Part shown: positions 9,141 through 17,022 of the stretch, piece after piece | How the letters are laid out: each line of letters starts with the position of its first letter | Position numbering within the stretch: position 1 is the stretch's first letter | Assembly: GCA_947498935.1 (NCBI GenBank) | Contig: CANMMM010000015.1 | Coordinates: 1-64,000 of the forward strand | DNA length: 64,000 bases | Direction: 5' to 3' | Origin: an uncultured Aquimarina sp. | Lineage (GTDB): Bacteria; Bacteroidota; Bacteroidia; Flavobacteriales; Flavobacteriaceae | Translations under genes and position numbers: made by a program | Notes under the pieces: model-generated | Told to the model about the DNA's origin: nothing | The model's database searches: none | The model's input: only the letters and a program-made list of their open reading frames with translations

Positions 9141-10165
9141 AGCACTTTATACTTTTTAAGATACCAAGAAATAGTTTTCTCTATACCTGTTTCAAAATTT
9201 TCATCAGCCTTCCAATGCAAGTCATTCTCTATTTTCGTCGCATCAATAGCATACCTCTGATCATGCCCTGGTCTATCCTTTACATACGTAATCAGCCTCT
9301 TATAAGACTCTCCATTTTTTCTAGGTACTTTACTATCTAATAATTCACAAATTTTAGAAACTATATAATTATTATCACGTTCGTTACGTCCACCAATATT
9401 ATAGGTTTCTCCTACAAGACCATTTTTGTAAACTAATTCTACCCCTTTGCAATGATCTAATACGTACAACCAATCTCTAATATTCTTTCCATCTCCATAA
9501 ATAGGAATATTTTCTTCCGCTATTGCTTTTCGAATGATTGTAGGGATTAATTTTTCATTATGTTGTTTAGGTCCATAATTATTTGAACAATTAGTAGTTA
9601 CTACATTCATACCATACGTATGAAAATAACTTCTAACTATAAAATCTGAAGAGGCTTTAGAGGCACTATAAGGGCTATTCGGTGCATATGGAGTAGTTTC
9701 CTCAAATAATCCTGTTTCTCCAAGTGTGCCATATACCTCATCTGTGGAAACATGATGAAAACGACAATTTTTATAGCCTTCCTTATACTCATTAGGAGCA
9801 TCCATCCAATAATTTCTAGCTACATCCAATAATGTGAACGTTCCAAAAACATTGGTTTGTATAAATGCATCTGGATTTGATATCGAATTATCTACATGAG
9901 ATTCTGCTGCAAAATGAATAACCCCTCGAATATCATATTCATTAAATAGCTGTTCTATTAATTTTCTGTCACAAATATCACCTTGTATAAATTTATAACG
10001 ATCATGATCAATTACTTCATCCAAGTTGGATATATCACCAGCATATGTCAATTTATCTATATTAATTACAGTAATCTCAGGATTACTATCAAGAAAATAA
10101 GGAATAAAATTAGCTCCTATAAACCCTGCGCCTCCAGTAATTAGAATTGATTTTTTATTGATCAT
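9137..10165 (-). CDS. rfbB: dTDP-glucose 4,6-dehydratase
   Basis: 342-residue NAD-dependent extended SDR enzyme converting dTDP-glucose to dTDP-4-keto-6-deoxyglucose. The NAD loop is [11 protein letters not shown] (10-20). The catalytic residues are Thr141-Asp142-Glu143 in STDEVYG and Tyr166/Lys170 in YSASK. Length is normal for RmlB. It is the first intact gene of the rfb run. Its ATG overlaps, as TAATG, the stop of a truncated Wzz-like remnant, so rfbB was once translationally coupled to a gene now lost. The promoter now driving the operon is not obvious. Confidence 0.96.
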   Translation of the reverse strand: MINKKSILITGGAGFIGANFIPYFLDSNPEITVINIDKLTYAGDISNLDEVIDHDRYKFIQGDICDRKLIEQLFNEYDIRGVIHFAAESHVDNSISNPDAFIQTNVFGTFTLLDVARNYWMDAPNEYKEGYKNCRFHHVSTDEVYGTLGETGLFEETTPYAPNSPYSASKASSDFIVRSYFHTYGMNVVTTNCSNNYGPKQHNEKLIPTIIRKAIAEENIPIYGDGKNIRDWLYVLDHCKGVELVYKNGLVGETYNIGGRNERDNNYIVSKICELLDSKVPRKNGESYKRLITYVKDRPGHDQRYAIDATKIENDLHWKADENFETGIEKTISWYLKKYKVL

Positions 10166-10302
10166 TATGATTTCTTATAATTTTTTAAATATACGTTCAA
10201 TACAAATAAAAGTAAGATTGTAAATACTAAACCGATACATAACAATGGTAGTAAAAATTTCTTTAATGCAATCACAATAAAAGTTAGAAAATTAAATCCT
10301 TT
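10165..10302 (-). pseudogene. 3' remnant of a Wzz-like gene before rfbB
   Basis: The minus strand is open from just after a TAG (forward 10303-10305) to a TAA at 10165-10167, giving 45 codons without a plausible start. The peptide contains KKFLLPLLCIGLVF and then LLLFVLNVYLKNYKKS. This closely resembles the last membrane helix and basic tail of the Wzz-like protein at 100-1152 (KVFLLPLLSIAGLI, then LALLALNGYLNAFKTKE). The stop overlaps the rfbB start by one base. I read it as the surviving end of a chain-length gene whose front was deleted. Confidence 0.7.
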
Positions 10303-10886
10303 CTAACTAGTTAGTCGTATCTAATTTGCTCAATTAAGAATAAAAATTATCCATCCACACACTGGTGTGATCTATTAAATAGCTTTCTTTACAAAACATT
10401 ACGTTAAAAATAGTAATCTACATCCATATCCCCATTACATATGTTTGATCAAATTTGGGTAACACCTTCCTTAGATACACATTTGTATCTAGGTTTTTGA
10501 AAGTCAATAGCTGTAATCGGTATTACTAATTTGAGCCTCTTCTAAAACGTCAACAATTTCCTAAAATTATACTTCTATATCAAACAGATCATTATAATTC
10601 TCAGAAATAAGTCATGAATAACACTTATACTATCAGTATCGTAAATCACATGTAATTTTGTATTTCTTTCTATCTTGATACTCTATTGTAGAACTTGTAA
10701 TGAAGTGATTTGAATCACTTCAAAATCTTAGCTTGAAAAATACGGTTTTTAAATCTTTAATAACTCTGTTCAACAAGATTTAAAATATACAATTTACACC
10801 ATTTAGAATAATATATTAATGTGAAATGTCTTTACTAAACACACTTTCAACTAGTAACTGTTCACATTTAACACCTATTCTTTAGC
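10303..10886. other. Gene-free stretch, probable deletion scar
   Basis: No credible reading frame. It contains small palindromes: an 18-base one at 10473-10490 (AGATACA, CATT, TGTATCT) and the 22-base one at 10701-10722. The stretch lies between the truncated Wzz-like remnant and a frame remnant at 10887-11066, so it probably represents decayed polysaccharide genes. Confidence 0.5.
10701..10722. repeat. Perfect palindrome equal to two abutted R1 termini
   Basis: TGAAGTGATT and AATCACTTCA are separated by TG. The two arms equal the left and right ends of the full R1 element at 51755-51917. It is best explained as an R1 element that lost its whole interior, or as a bare terminal repeat pair. 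Confidence 0.5.
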
Positions 10887-11066
10887 TTATCGATAATAGC
10901 TATGAGTATCCCATAAAATGGTGGTTTGATTATGATACGTAAGAAATAATCTCTCTAATTCTAGCACATCGTTACTTAGTAATTGACACATAATATCTTT
11001 ATTTTTCGCAACACTATCATCTAAAAACCGCAATTTTCTAAAAAAATCAAAATGATGCCTTATCAA
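10887..11066 (-). pseudogene. Open frame remnant, function unknown
   Basis: The minus strand has a 59-codon frame beginning at a TTG (11066) and ending in TAA (10887-10889). The frame stays open further upstream into the end of the Wzz-like gene. The peptide (for example DIMCQLLSNDVLELERLFL) has a protein-like composition, but I do not recognise a family. With no ATG in a good position and decayed DNA on its left, a gene remnant is more likely than a functional small gene. Confidence 0.3.
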
Positions 11067-11083
11067 AAGAATTATTATCTGTT

Positions 11084-12076
11084 TCAGTCTTGTAATTTCA
11101 CAAAATATTTTAGTAGAAAAATCAAAGACATTATACTGAAAAATAGTAAAGGTAAAACAAAAAACAACTGTTTGTAGGTTTTTACTTTACTCGTTGTTAT
11201 GTTTCCGTTCTGTACTATCTTAAATAGTTTTTTGTCTAATATTAATGCTTGTTCTTGAGCATTGATAACATTTAATAATTGATCTTTTCTTTCTAACAAG
11301 GAACTTACCGTAGGAATATCTGATTCATTGGCAAAAACAACAATTTCTTTGCTCTCATTAATAGATGAATTTTCTGTAAGTTTCTCTAGATAATTATTAA
11401 TAAACTGTAACGTTTTTAGATTCTTATCTAATGTTGATTTCGTTTGATTCTGTTTTAGTAAAAGCAATTCATTATAATGTCCATTGGTAGCTATATAATC
11501 TAATACTTTTAATGAAATCTTAGTATTTGTAAGAGCATTAGATCTAAAATAAAAAACCACCTTATGATATTTATACAGATTACGATATTTTGAGCTTCTT
11601 AACTCATCTTCATCATATTCATCTAAAATCTTGTAAAAAGATTCTTGTTGGTCGTACTTTATGAAAACCTCATCTAGTATGTCTGTTGCTTGCACAACAG
11701 GCTCCATAGCTACTCTTTTAAGATTTTTCGCTTCTTGATTGGTTAAACCTATCTTTTTTAGAAAAACTGTATCTTTCAAGTTTTGATTTATTTTCCCTAA
11801 GAAATCATACATATAGCTTTCTACTTCATACTTTGGTTGAAGCACAACTTCTTGCGTGTATACTTTATCTGTTCGCAATAACTTTCCTAAAAAATAACCT
11901 CCTACAACACCTACAATAATTAGAAAAATAAATAATATAGCCTTTCTTTTATAAAAGCTTAAAACATTAAATAAAAGCTTTAAACTTCCCCTAAAGAAAA
12001 AACGAATTAGATTTACTAAAGGTTTAACATCTAATATTTCATCATTCATATCGTTTTGCATATTCGTCTGGCTCAT
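11084..12076 (-). CDS. Wzz-like polysaccharide chain-length protein
   Basis: 330-residue inner-membrane protein with the Wzz layout: cytoplasmic N-terminus, membrane helix at about 45-65 with a GVVGGYFLGK glycine run, a periplasmic part with coiled coil (roughly 190-285), and a second helix at about 305-325 near the C-terminus. It starts 6 bases after the DUF6909 gene, so the two are co-transcribed. Sequence similarity to the other Wzz-like protein (100-1152) is limited mainly to layout and the last helix, suggesting paralogues for different chain lengths or polymers. Expected to act with a Wzy polymerase not present in the window. Confidence 0.72.
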   Translation of the reverse strand: MSQTNMQNDMNDEILDVKPLVNLIRFFFRGSLKLLFNVLSFYKRKAILFIFLIIVGVVGGYFLGKLLRTDKVYTQEVVLQPKYEVESYMYDFLGKINQNLKDTVFLKKIGLTNQEAKNLKRVAMEPVVQATDILDEVFIKYDQQESFYKILDEYDEDELRSSKYRNLYKYHKVVFYFRSNALTNTKISLKVLDYIATNGHYNELLLLKQNQTKSTLDKNLKTLQFINNYLEKLTENSSINESKEIVVFANESDIPTVSSLLERKDQLLNVINAQEQALILDKKLFKIVQNGNITTSKVKTYKQLFFVLPLLFFSIMSLIFLLKYFVKLQD

Positions 12077-12082
12077 ATTCTT

Positions 12083-13780
12083 TTATACTCCTTCTTTTAA
12101 GATTTGGGCTACAATTTTTTCGGTGATTAGATAGGTGGGTTTTACTCCTGTAGTACCGAGCCCTCCAGAGGCTAATGTACTTCCTGTCTCTAATGGATTA
12201 TCCGATGCATAGTACGCATAACGAACTTTTACATCAGAACGTATACTGCCCCTTAATTTAGAAGCAGATTGAATCGCTTTTTGATAATGGGCTCCTTCCA
12301 TTTCTAGACCAATGACTTTCCAAGTAGAATCATGGAAGAACTTAAGAATATCTCTATTTTGTAGCGAAGTACCCAGTACAGTGATCATTGCACCATCATA
12401 TATAGCAATATCATGTCCTTCTAAATCTGATTTTTTCAATTCATTATCGAATGGATAATTATCTGCTGTTCCTTCAAACACATGTGCAGATGGAATCATA
12501 ATATCTCCCTTTCCACCTTCTAGAATCCCTGCTTTACCCATAATAGAAACTGATGCTACATTTAGATATTTGACTGCTTCAGGTTTTTCATACGGTTTTA
12601 ACAACTCATCCATCGTTTCATATGCCTGTTCTCCAAAAGCATAATCCATTACGATAATCACAGGCTTTTCTGCTTCTGTTAGCTTTTCTATACCCTTTGT
12701 ATGTAGTGTATCAGGGTATTTTGCAATATCAAAAATCTGGACATTGATATTCGTTCCGCTATGATCTTCTATGTATGTCATTCCGTTGATAGCAGCGGAT
12801 TTTTTGACCTTCGTGCGTAACTTTTTATTAGCATCATCGCTCAACGACTCATACATCTCAAAAGCAGATTTATCTTTCAGCTCGCTAGACAATGCAATCG
12901 GTACATATAGCATATTCATCACACTATGCATATTGGCACTAATGATATGTATAGGACGTTCGAGTAACTGTAGTTCTTCTAATTTGTTTTTGATCGTATC
13001 TGCCCAGATTTCTCCATGCCTATGATGACCAAGACGTTCTCTTAATACAGGACTAAAGGTCACGATTCGTTTTTCACCTTGTACAGATTCCTCGATGGCT
13101 AACTTACCCAACCAATAAATAATATGTAAAAAACGTTCTTTATTTTCTGGACAAGAAAAACTATCATAAATAGACGTTACTTCTTCAAACGTCCTCCCTA
13201 GTATATTCGCAGTGTGTGTTAATGCAACTTCTCGCTCTGCTTTGGATAATTCTTTAGTCGCAAAAACTGCTTTCTTTAGCTTTTCCCAATCCCTAGTTAC
13301 ATTTCCTTCTTCATTGATCACTACTCGATTCATGATCTTATGTGATTCTATGAATAAAAAAGTAAGATGGGTAAGTATATCATAAATCTCTGAGCGACCT
13401 CGGGTAACCTCTATATTCATCTGCTCCTCATCAATTCGGTAGCAATTTCTTCTTCTTTTTAGCGGTATAATCGCCTTAAAATGCGAATTTTTATAGCCCT
13501 CATCACTCGTAAGATTGATAAACCTACACTCCTCGATCCCTAATGGCAATCGATCTATTACATATAGTAAACCATCTAATTCTACTTTTTCCTCTGCTAT
13601 AGAACCATAAATCTCAGGGCGCAATGTGAGCAACCCTTCTCTGAGTGTATCTCCTGAAACGCCCATAGGCTTATAAAAACCACGATTAAACAAATGCCTC
13701 ATGGTGATATACATTCGTTCTATCGCACTCGAACTCTCCTGTGCTCTGGTTCTACCTTTACGTTTCAAGTTTTTCTTCAT
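12083..13780 (-). CDS. DUF6909 family protein with nucleosidase-like C-terminal half
   Basis: 565-residue soluble protein conserved in Bacteroidota; the DUF6909 name is recalled, not searched. The N-terminus is very basic (KKNLKRKGRTRA). The C-terminal half looks like the purine nucleoside phosphorylase/AMP nucleosidase fold: a glycine-rich GKAGILEGGKGDIMIPS segment, then VIGLEMEGAHY (489-499), which matches the MEMES/A ribose-binding motif of that superfamily. No signal peptide is seen. It heads a two-gene operon with the Wzz-like gene, 6 bases away. A strong -7 box lies 8 bases before its ATG. The substrate is unknown. Confidence 0.6.
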   Translation of the reverse strand: MKKNLKRKGRTRAQESSSAIERMYITMRHLFNRGFYKPMGVSGDTLREGLLTLRPEIYGSIAEEKVELDGLLYVIDRLPLGIEECRFINLTSDEGYKNSHFKAIIPLKRRRNCYRIDEEQMNIEVTRGRSEIYDILTHLTFLFIESHKIMNRVVINEEGNVTRDWEKLKKAVFATKELSKAEREVALTHTANILGRTFEEVTSIYDSFSCPENKERFLHIIYWLGKLAIEESVQGEKRIVTFSPVLRERLGHHRHGEIWADTIKNKLEELQLLERPIHIISANMHSVMNMLYVPIALSSELKDKSAFEMYESLSDDANKKLRTKVKKSAAINGMTYIEDHSGTNINVQIFDIAKYPDTLHTKGIEKLTEAEKPVIIVMDYAFGEQAYETMDELLKPYEKPEAVKYLNVASVSIMGKAGILEGGKGDIMIPSAHVFEGTADNYPFDNELKKSDLEGHDIAIYDGAMITVLGTSLQNRDILKFFHDSTWKVIGLEMEGAHYQKAIQSASKLRGSIRSDVKVRYAYYASDNPLETGSTLASGGLGTTGVKPTYLITEKIVAQILKEGV

Positions 13781-13788
13781 TTTACTCG

Positions 13789-13796
13789 CAAATATA
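13789..13796 (-). promoter_or_regulatory. -7 box, almost leaderless
   Basis: The minus strand reads TATATTTG, a full match to TAnnTTTG, with only 8 bases between the box and the ATG at 13780. The transcript would have a leader of a few bases at most. Confidence 0.5.
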
Positions 13797-13882
13797 ATGC
13801 TTATTATTCTAAATAAAACGGCGGAAATTAGAATGTTTACATCCGCATTTTAGTCCCGCTCATATTCATAATTTATCAATAA

Positions 13883-15385
13883 TTACAGTTCCGTTTCTAC
13901 GCGTAGTAGGACATCTGCAATCTTACGATCATTCGCTAGCCTAGGCAACTTATTTTGTCCACCCAACTTTCCAATCGATTTCATATACGTATTAAATCCA
14001 TGCTTAGGCACTTGTCGTACTACTAAGCGTCGCAAAATGTTACCCTCTATCAGATCATCATAATATGTATTCTGAGCGCGTAATGCATCATCTACCAATT
14101 GGGCAAAAGCCTCCATATCTCTGGGTGCTTCTTCAAACTCTACAAACCACTCATGATAAGGCAAGCTTTCATCCGAAGGATTGATTTGTGGAGCGACTGT
14201 AAACTCATTAATCGTAGCACCTGTAGCTACTGCTCCCTCTTTTATCGCTTGTTCTACCTCTTTACCAATCACGTGCTCACCAAAAGCAGAGATAAAATGC
14301 TTAATCCTACCCGATACAATTACTCTGTATGGTTTTATACTCGTAAACTGTATCGTATCTCCAATGTTATACGCCCATAAACCTGCGTTGGAAGAAATTA
14401 ACAACACATAATTCACGCCTACTTTCACCTCTCCGATCGTCAGTCTTTTTGGATTCTCTTCAAAAAAAGTAGTTGCTTCCACAAATTCATAGAACATTCC
14501 AGCATCTAACTGTAACAGCATTCCTTTTTCCTTTTGTGAATCCTGAAATGCAAAAAAACCTTCAGAAGCAGGATACAATTCGATACCCGCTACCTTTCTG
14601 CCTATTAATTTTTCGAACGTAGCCTTGTAGGGCTCATAATTCACGCCTCCGTATATAAATAGCTCAAAGTTTTTAAACAAATCTCCGATCGTTTTGCCAC
14701 TCTTCTGCTGCAATCGTTCGAAATACATCTGTACCCATGGTGGAATTCCACTAATGATCGTCATATCCTCATCGATGGTCTCTTCTACGATTGCATCTAC
14801 TTTAGCTTCCCAATCTTCGATGCAATTCGTCTCCCAACTAGGTAATCTATTTTTTTGTAGATAGGCAGGTACATAATGTGCTACAATACCCGATAAACGA
14901 CCGAGATTGATCCCATTTTTAGGTGTTAACTCTGGGCTTCCCTGCAAGAAGATCATTTTACCATCTACAAAATCTGCCTTACCACTCTCTGCGATATAAC
15001 ATAAAATCGCATTTCTTGCTGCCTTAATATGCATGGGCATAGACTCCTTAGTCAACGGAATATATTTTGCTCCACTGGTAGTACCCGATGTTTTTGCAAA
15101 ATAAATAGGTTTTCCAGGCCATAAAATAGCTTCCTCACCCGCCACTACACGATCTACATACGGTCGTAACTGTTCATAATCCCTGATCGGTACTCGCTGT
15201 ACAAAATCATTGTGTGTTTTGATATTGGCAAAATCATGATCTTTTCCAAAAGCAGTATTCCTAGCCGTTTTTAATAACTCATTAAAAACGCGTTCTTGTG
15301 TCTCCACTGGTTCTGCAGCCCACTGCTCTATTTTTTTGCGAACTCGTTTTGCAAAAATTTTAGCTCCTAATGACTTAATAGACAT
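13883..15385 (-). CDS. GH3-family acyl-adenylating enzyme
   Basis: 500-residue protein of the GH3 family, named for plant auxin-conjugating acyl-amido synthetases. The ATP/AMP loop TSGTTSGAKYIPLT (99-112) is intact. YPASEGFFAFQ near residue 268 and the C-terminal SAFGEHVIGKE segment are typical of the family. The family adenylates a carboxylate and transfers it to an amine; the bacterial substrate is unknown. It starts 15 bases after the M23 peptidase gene, so the two are probably one operon. Its bacterial members are common in Bacteroidota, so recent acquisition from plants is not implied. Confidence 0.85.
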   Translation of the reverse strand: MSIKSLGAKIFAKRVRKKIEQWAAEPVETQERVFNELLKTARNTAFGKDHDFANIKTHNDFVQRVPIRDYEQLRPYVDRVVAGEEAILWPGKPIYFAKTSGTTSGAKYIPLTKESMPMHIKAARNAILCYIAESGKADFVDGKMIFLQGSPELTPKNGINLGRLSGIVAHYVPAYLQKNRLPSWETNCIEDWEAKVDAIVEETIDEDMTIISGIPPWVQMYFERLQQKSGKTIGDLFKNFELFIYGGVNYEPYKATFEKLIGRKVAGIELYPASEGFFAFQDSQKEKGMLLQLDAGMFYEFVEATTFFEENPKRLTIGEVKVGVNYVLLISSNAGLWAYNIGDTIQFTSIKPYRVIVSGRIKHFISAFGEHVIGKEVEQAIKEGAVATGATINEFTVAPQINPSDESLPYHEWFVEFEEAPRDMEAFAQLVDDALRAQNTYYDDLIEGNILRRLVVRQVPKHGFNTYMKSIGKLGGQNKLPRLANDRKIADVLLRVETEL

Positions 15386-15400
15386 AGTTGTATTTTCTGG

Positions 15401-16270
15401 TTATTCAAAATTTATAAACTTCGCAGGATCCATTGCATATCCATCTCTCCAAATCTCGAAATGAAGATGTGGTCCCGTAGTCAGTTCTCCTGTAGAACCT
15501 GCCGTAGCGATTACTTCGCCTTCCTGCACCTGCTCGCCTTGCTGTTTGGTAATAGAAGCATTGTGTTTATAAACGGTAAGTAAGTTATTTCCATGATCCA
15601 AAATCAATACATGACCTGTCTCTGCTGTCCATTCTGCAAAAATAACAGTCCCCGCAGCAGCAGCCTTAATCGGTGTATCTTTGGGCACGGCGATATCGAT
15701 CGCATAATGTTTTTCATTTACATTATACTTTTCTGTAATACTGCCTGTTACAGGAGGGAATAATGAAAAATCAGTACTCGATTTCTCTCTTTCAAAAAGA
15801 CTGTATTTATCCTCTCTAGACACCTCTTCTCGTAGCTTCATATCCGCTTCCGATGGGTTTAAATCCACCTCTTCAGGATTTAATTTTTGGGATTGTACCG
15901 CAGAATCGATATTGAACTCTACTGTTTTTACATCTCCTCTCAGCACCTTATGGATGGAATTATAATACTCCTGTCTAATATTAATGATCTGCTGTAAAGA
16001 ATCTGTAGTAGTCACTAATCTTGTAGCTTTTAAATCTAACGAAGTAGAAGAATACCCTGGGATGTACTCTCTGAGTGGCGTAAATGCAATCAAAAAAGTA
16101 GTACATGACACCACTATCACAGTAGTAATCATAAGTAGTACAAACACATTAAGCCTTGTCAGTTTAAAAGAGATACGCTCCTCAAAAGTATCTTCGTTTA
16201 GAATCACTAATCGGTACTTATTCAATAGCCTTTTTGCAATTCTTTTTTGTTCTTTTTTCTTTTTAGCCAT
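15401..16270 (-). CDS. M23-family murein endopeptidase, membrane-anchored
   Basis: 289 residues: a basic cytoplasmic N-terminus (MAKKKKEQKRIAKR), one membrane helix (about 42-63), a periplasmic linker and a C-terminal LytM domain (about 175-285). Zn ligands are His188 and Asp192 in HYAID, and the HLH motif in GPHLHFEI (268-270). All are present, so it should be active in cleaving peptidoglycan cross-links. It is transcribed first in the operon with GH3 and divergently from tatA. Confidence 0.88.
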   Translation of the reverse strand: MAKKKKEQKRIAKRLLNKYRLVILNEDTFEERISFKLTRLNVFVLLMITTVIVVSCTTFLIAFTPLREYIPGYSSTSLDLKATRLVTTTDSLQQIINIRQEYYNSIHKVLRGDVKTVEFNIDSAVQSQKLNPEEVDLNPSEADMKLREEVSREDKYSLFEREKSSTDFSLFPPVTGSITEKYNVNEKHYAIDIAVPKDTPIKAAAAGTVIFAEWTAETGHVLILDHGNNLLTVYKHNASITKQQGEQVQEGEVIATAGSTGELTTGPHLHFEIWRDGYAMDPAKFINFE

Positions 16271-16328
16271 ATATAAACAATCCCTGAGACATCAATACGA
16301 ACACCATTTATCAAAGTGGTATAAAAAA

Positions 16329-16336
16329 CAAATATA
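16329..16336 (-). promoter_or_regulatory. -7 box of the M23 gene
   Basis: The minus strand reads TATATTTG about 60 bases before the M23 start, a full match to TAnnTTTG. Confidence 0.45.
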
Positions 16337-16419
16337 CGTATTCTCATTACGGATAAAAACGTCTATTACTATATTCATCGCACTTCTTCATAAAACAACA
16401 ATAGAGATTTCTAATTTCT

Positions 16420-16519
16420 GGGCGTTACCCCCTCCTAAGGTCGGGTGTCGGGCTATCCGTTGCAATTCCTCGCACCTCCTATCGTCGGGCTGTGGGATTT
16501 CCACTGCTATCCCTAACGC
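16420..16519 (+). repeat. R3 palindromic intergenic element
   Basis: 100-base GC-rich element in an AT-rich gap. It runs from GGGCGTTACCCC to CTATCCCTAACGC, so the outer ends are inverted (GCGTTA/TAACGC). The interior carries TCGGGCTATCCGTTGCAATT and GTCGGGCTGTGGGATTTCCA. Four further copies lie at 24379, 26254, 51089 and 52400. It lies between the divergent M23 and tatA genes and holds no credible gene. Confidence 0.8.
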
Positions 16520-16703
16520 AGTAGGATCCGCAATACCTCTCTCTATTACAGATGTATTTTCTAATCTATCATACACTCATACAACTATGAAACGTATATA
16601 TTGAGGTATTTAGCCTGTTTTAGCAAGCAAATAGTTGTTTTTACAGCCATCAAAATGTTTTTTTGGATAAATCTTCCTATTTTTGTCACTAAATATTGAT
16701 ATC

Positions 16704-16895
16704 ATGACGTCATTAAGTGTATTTTTGGGAATGTTAGGTCCCTGGCAAATAGCTTTAATTGTTGGAGCTGTTTTACTATTGTTTGGTGGTAAAAAAATTC
16801 CAGAATTAATGAGAGGATTAGGAAGCGGCATCAAAGAGTTTAAAGATGCTACCAAAGAAGATGAAGACCCTAACCAAATCCAAGACAAAAAATAA
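16704..16895 (+). CDS. tatA: Twin-arginine translocase subunit TatA
   Basis: 63-residue TatA/TatE-type protein: one N-terminal membrane helix ([17 protein letters not shown]), the hinge [15 protein letters not shown], an amphipathic helix (IKEFKDATK) and an acidic tail. It oligomerises as the pore-forming component for folded Tat substrates. I choose the ATG at 16704; an in-frame TTG at 16683 would add seven residues, but it overlaps a -7-like TATTTTTG. tatC is not in the window. Confidence 0.9.
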   Translation: MTSLSVFLGMLGPWQIALIVGAVLLLFGGKKIPELMRGLGSGIKEFKDATKEDEDPNQIQDKK

Positions 16896-16912
16896 TCATC
16901 ATTTCTTATACC

Positions 16913-16944
16913 AAAAAGACTGCTTTTACGAGCAGTCTTTTTTA
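16913..16944. terminator. Rho-independent terminator between tatA and tex
   Basis: The stem AAAAAGACTGC/GCAGTCTTTTT with an eight-base loop is followed by T residues and preceded by A residues. It can act for tatA on the plus strand and for tex on the minus strand. Confidence 0.85.
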
Positions 16945-16959
16945 TTTGTTATCTTGTAG

Positions 16960-17017
16960 AAATGATGTAACCTGTTCTACAATTTGCTATAAAAACGAAA
17001 AAGTGTACACCATTTCA
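16960..17017 (+). repeat. R1 element with internal deletion
   Basis: AATTTGCTATAAAAACGA from the left half of R1 is joined directly to GAAAAAGTGTACACC from its right end, omitting about 100 internal bases compared with the full copy at 20857-21019. Confidence 0.6.
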
Positions 17018-17022
17018 TACGA

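Noticed and set aside
16388..16576. 62-residue minus-strand frame between M23 and tatA
   Set aside because: It lies across an R3 repeat element whose other copies contain no conserved frame.
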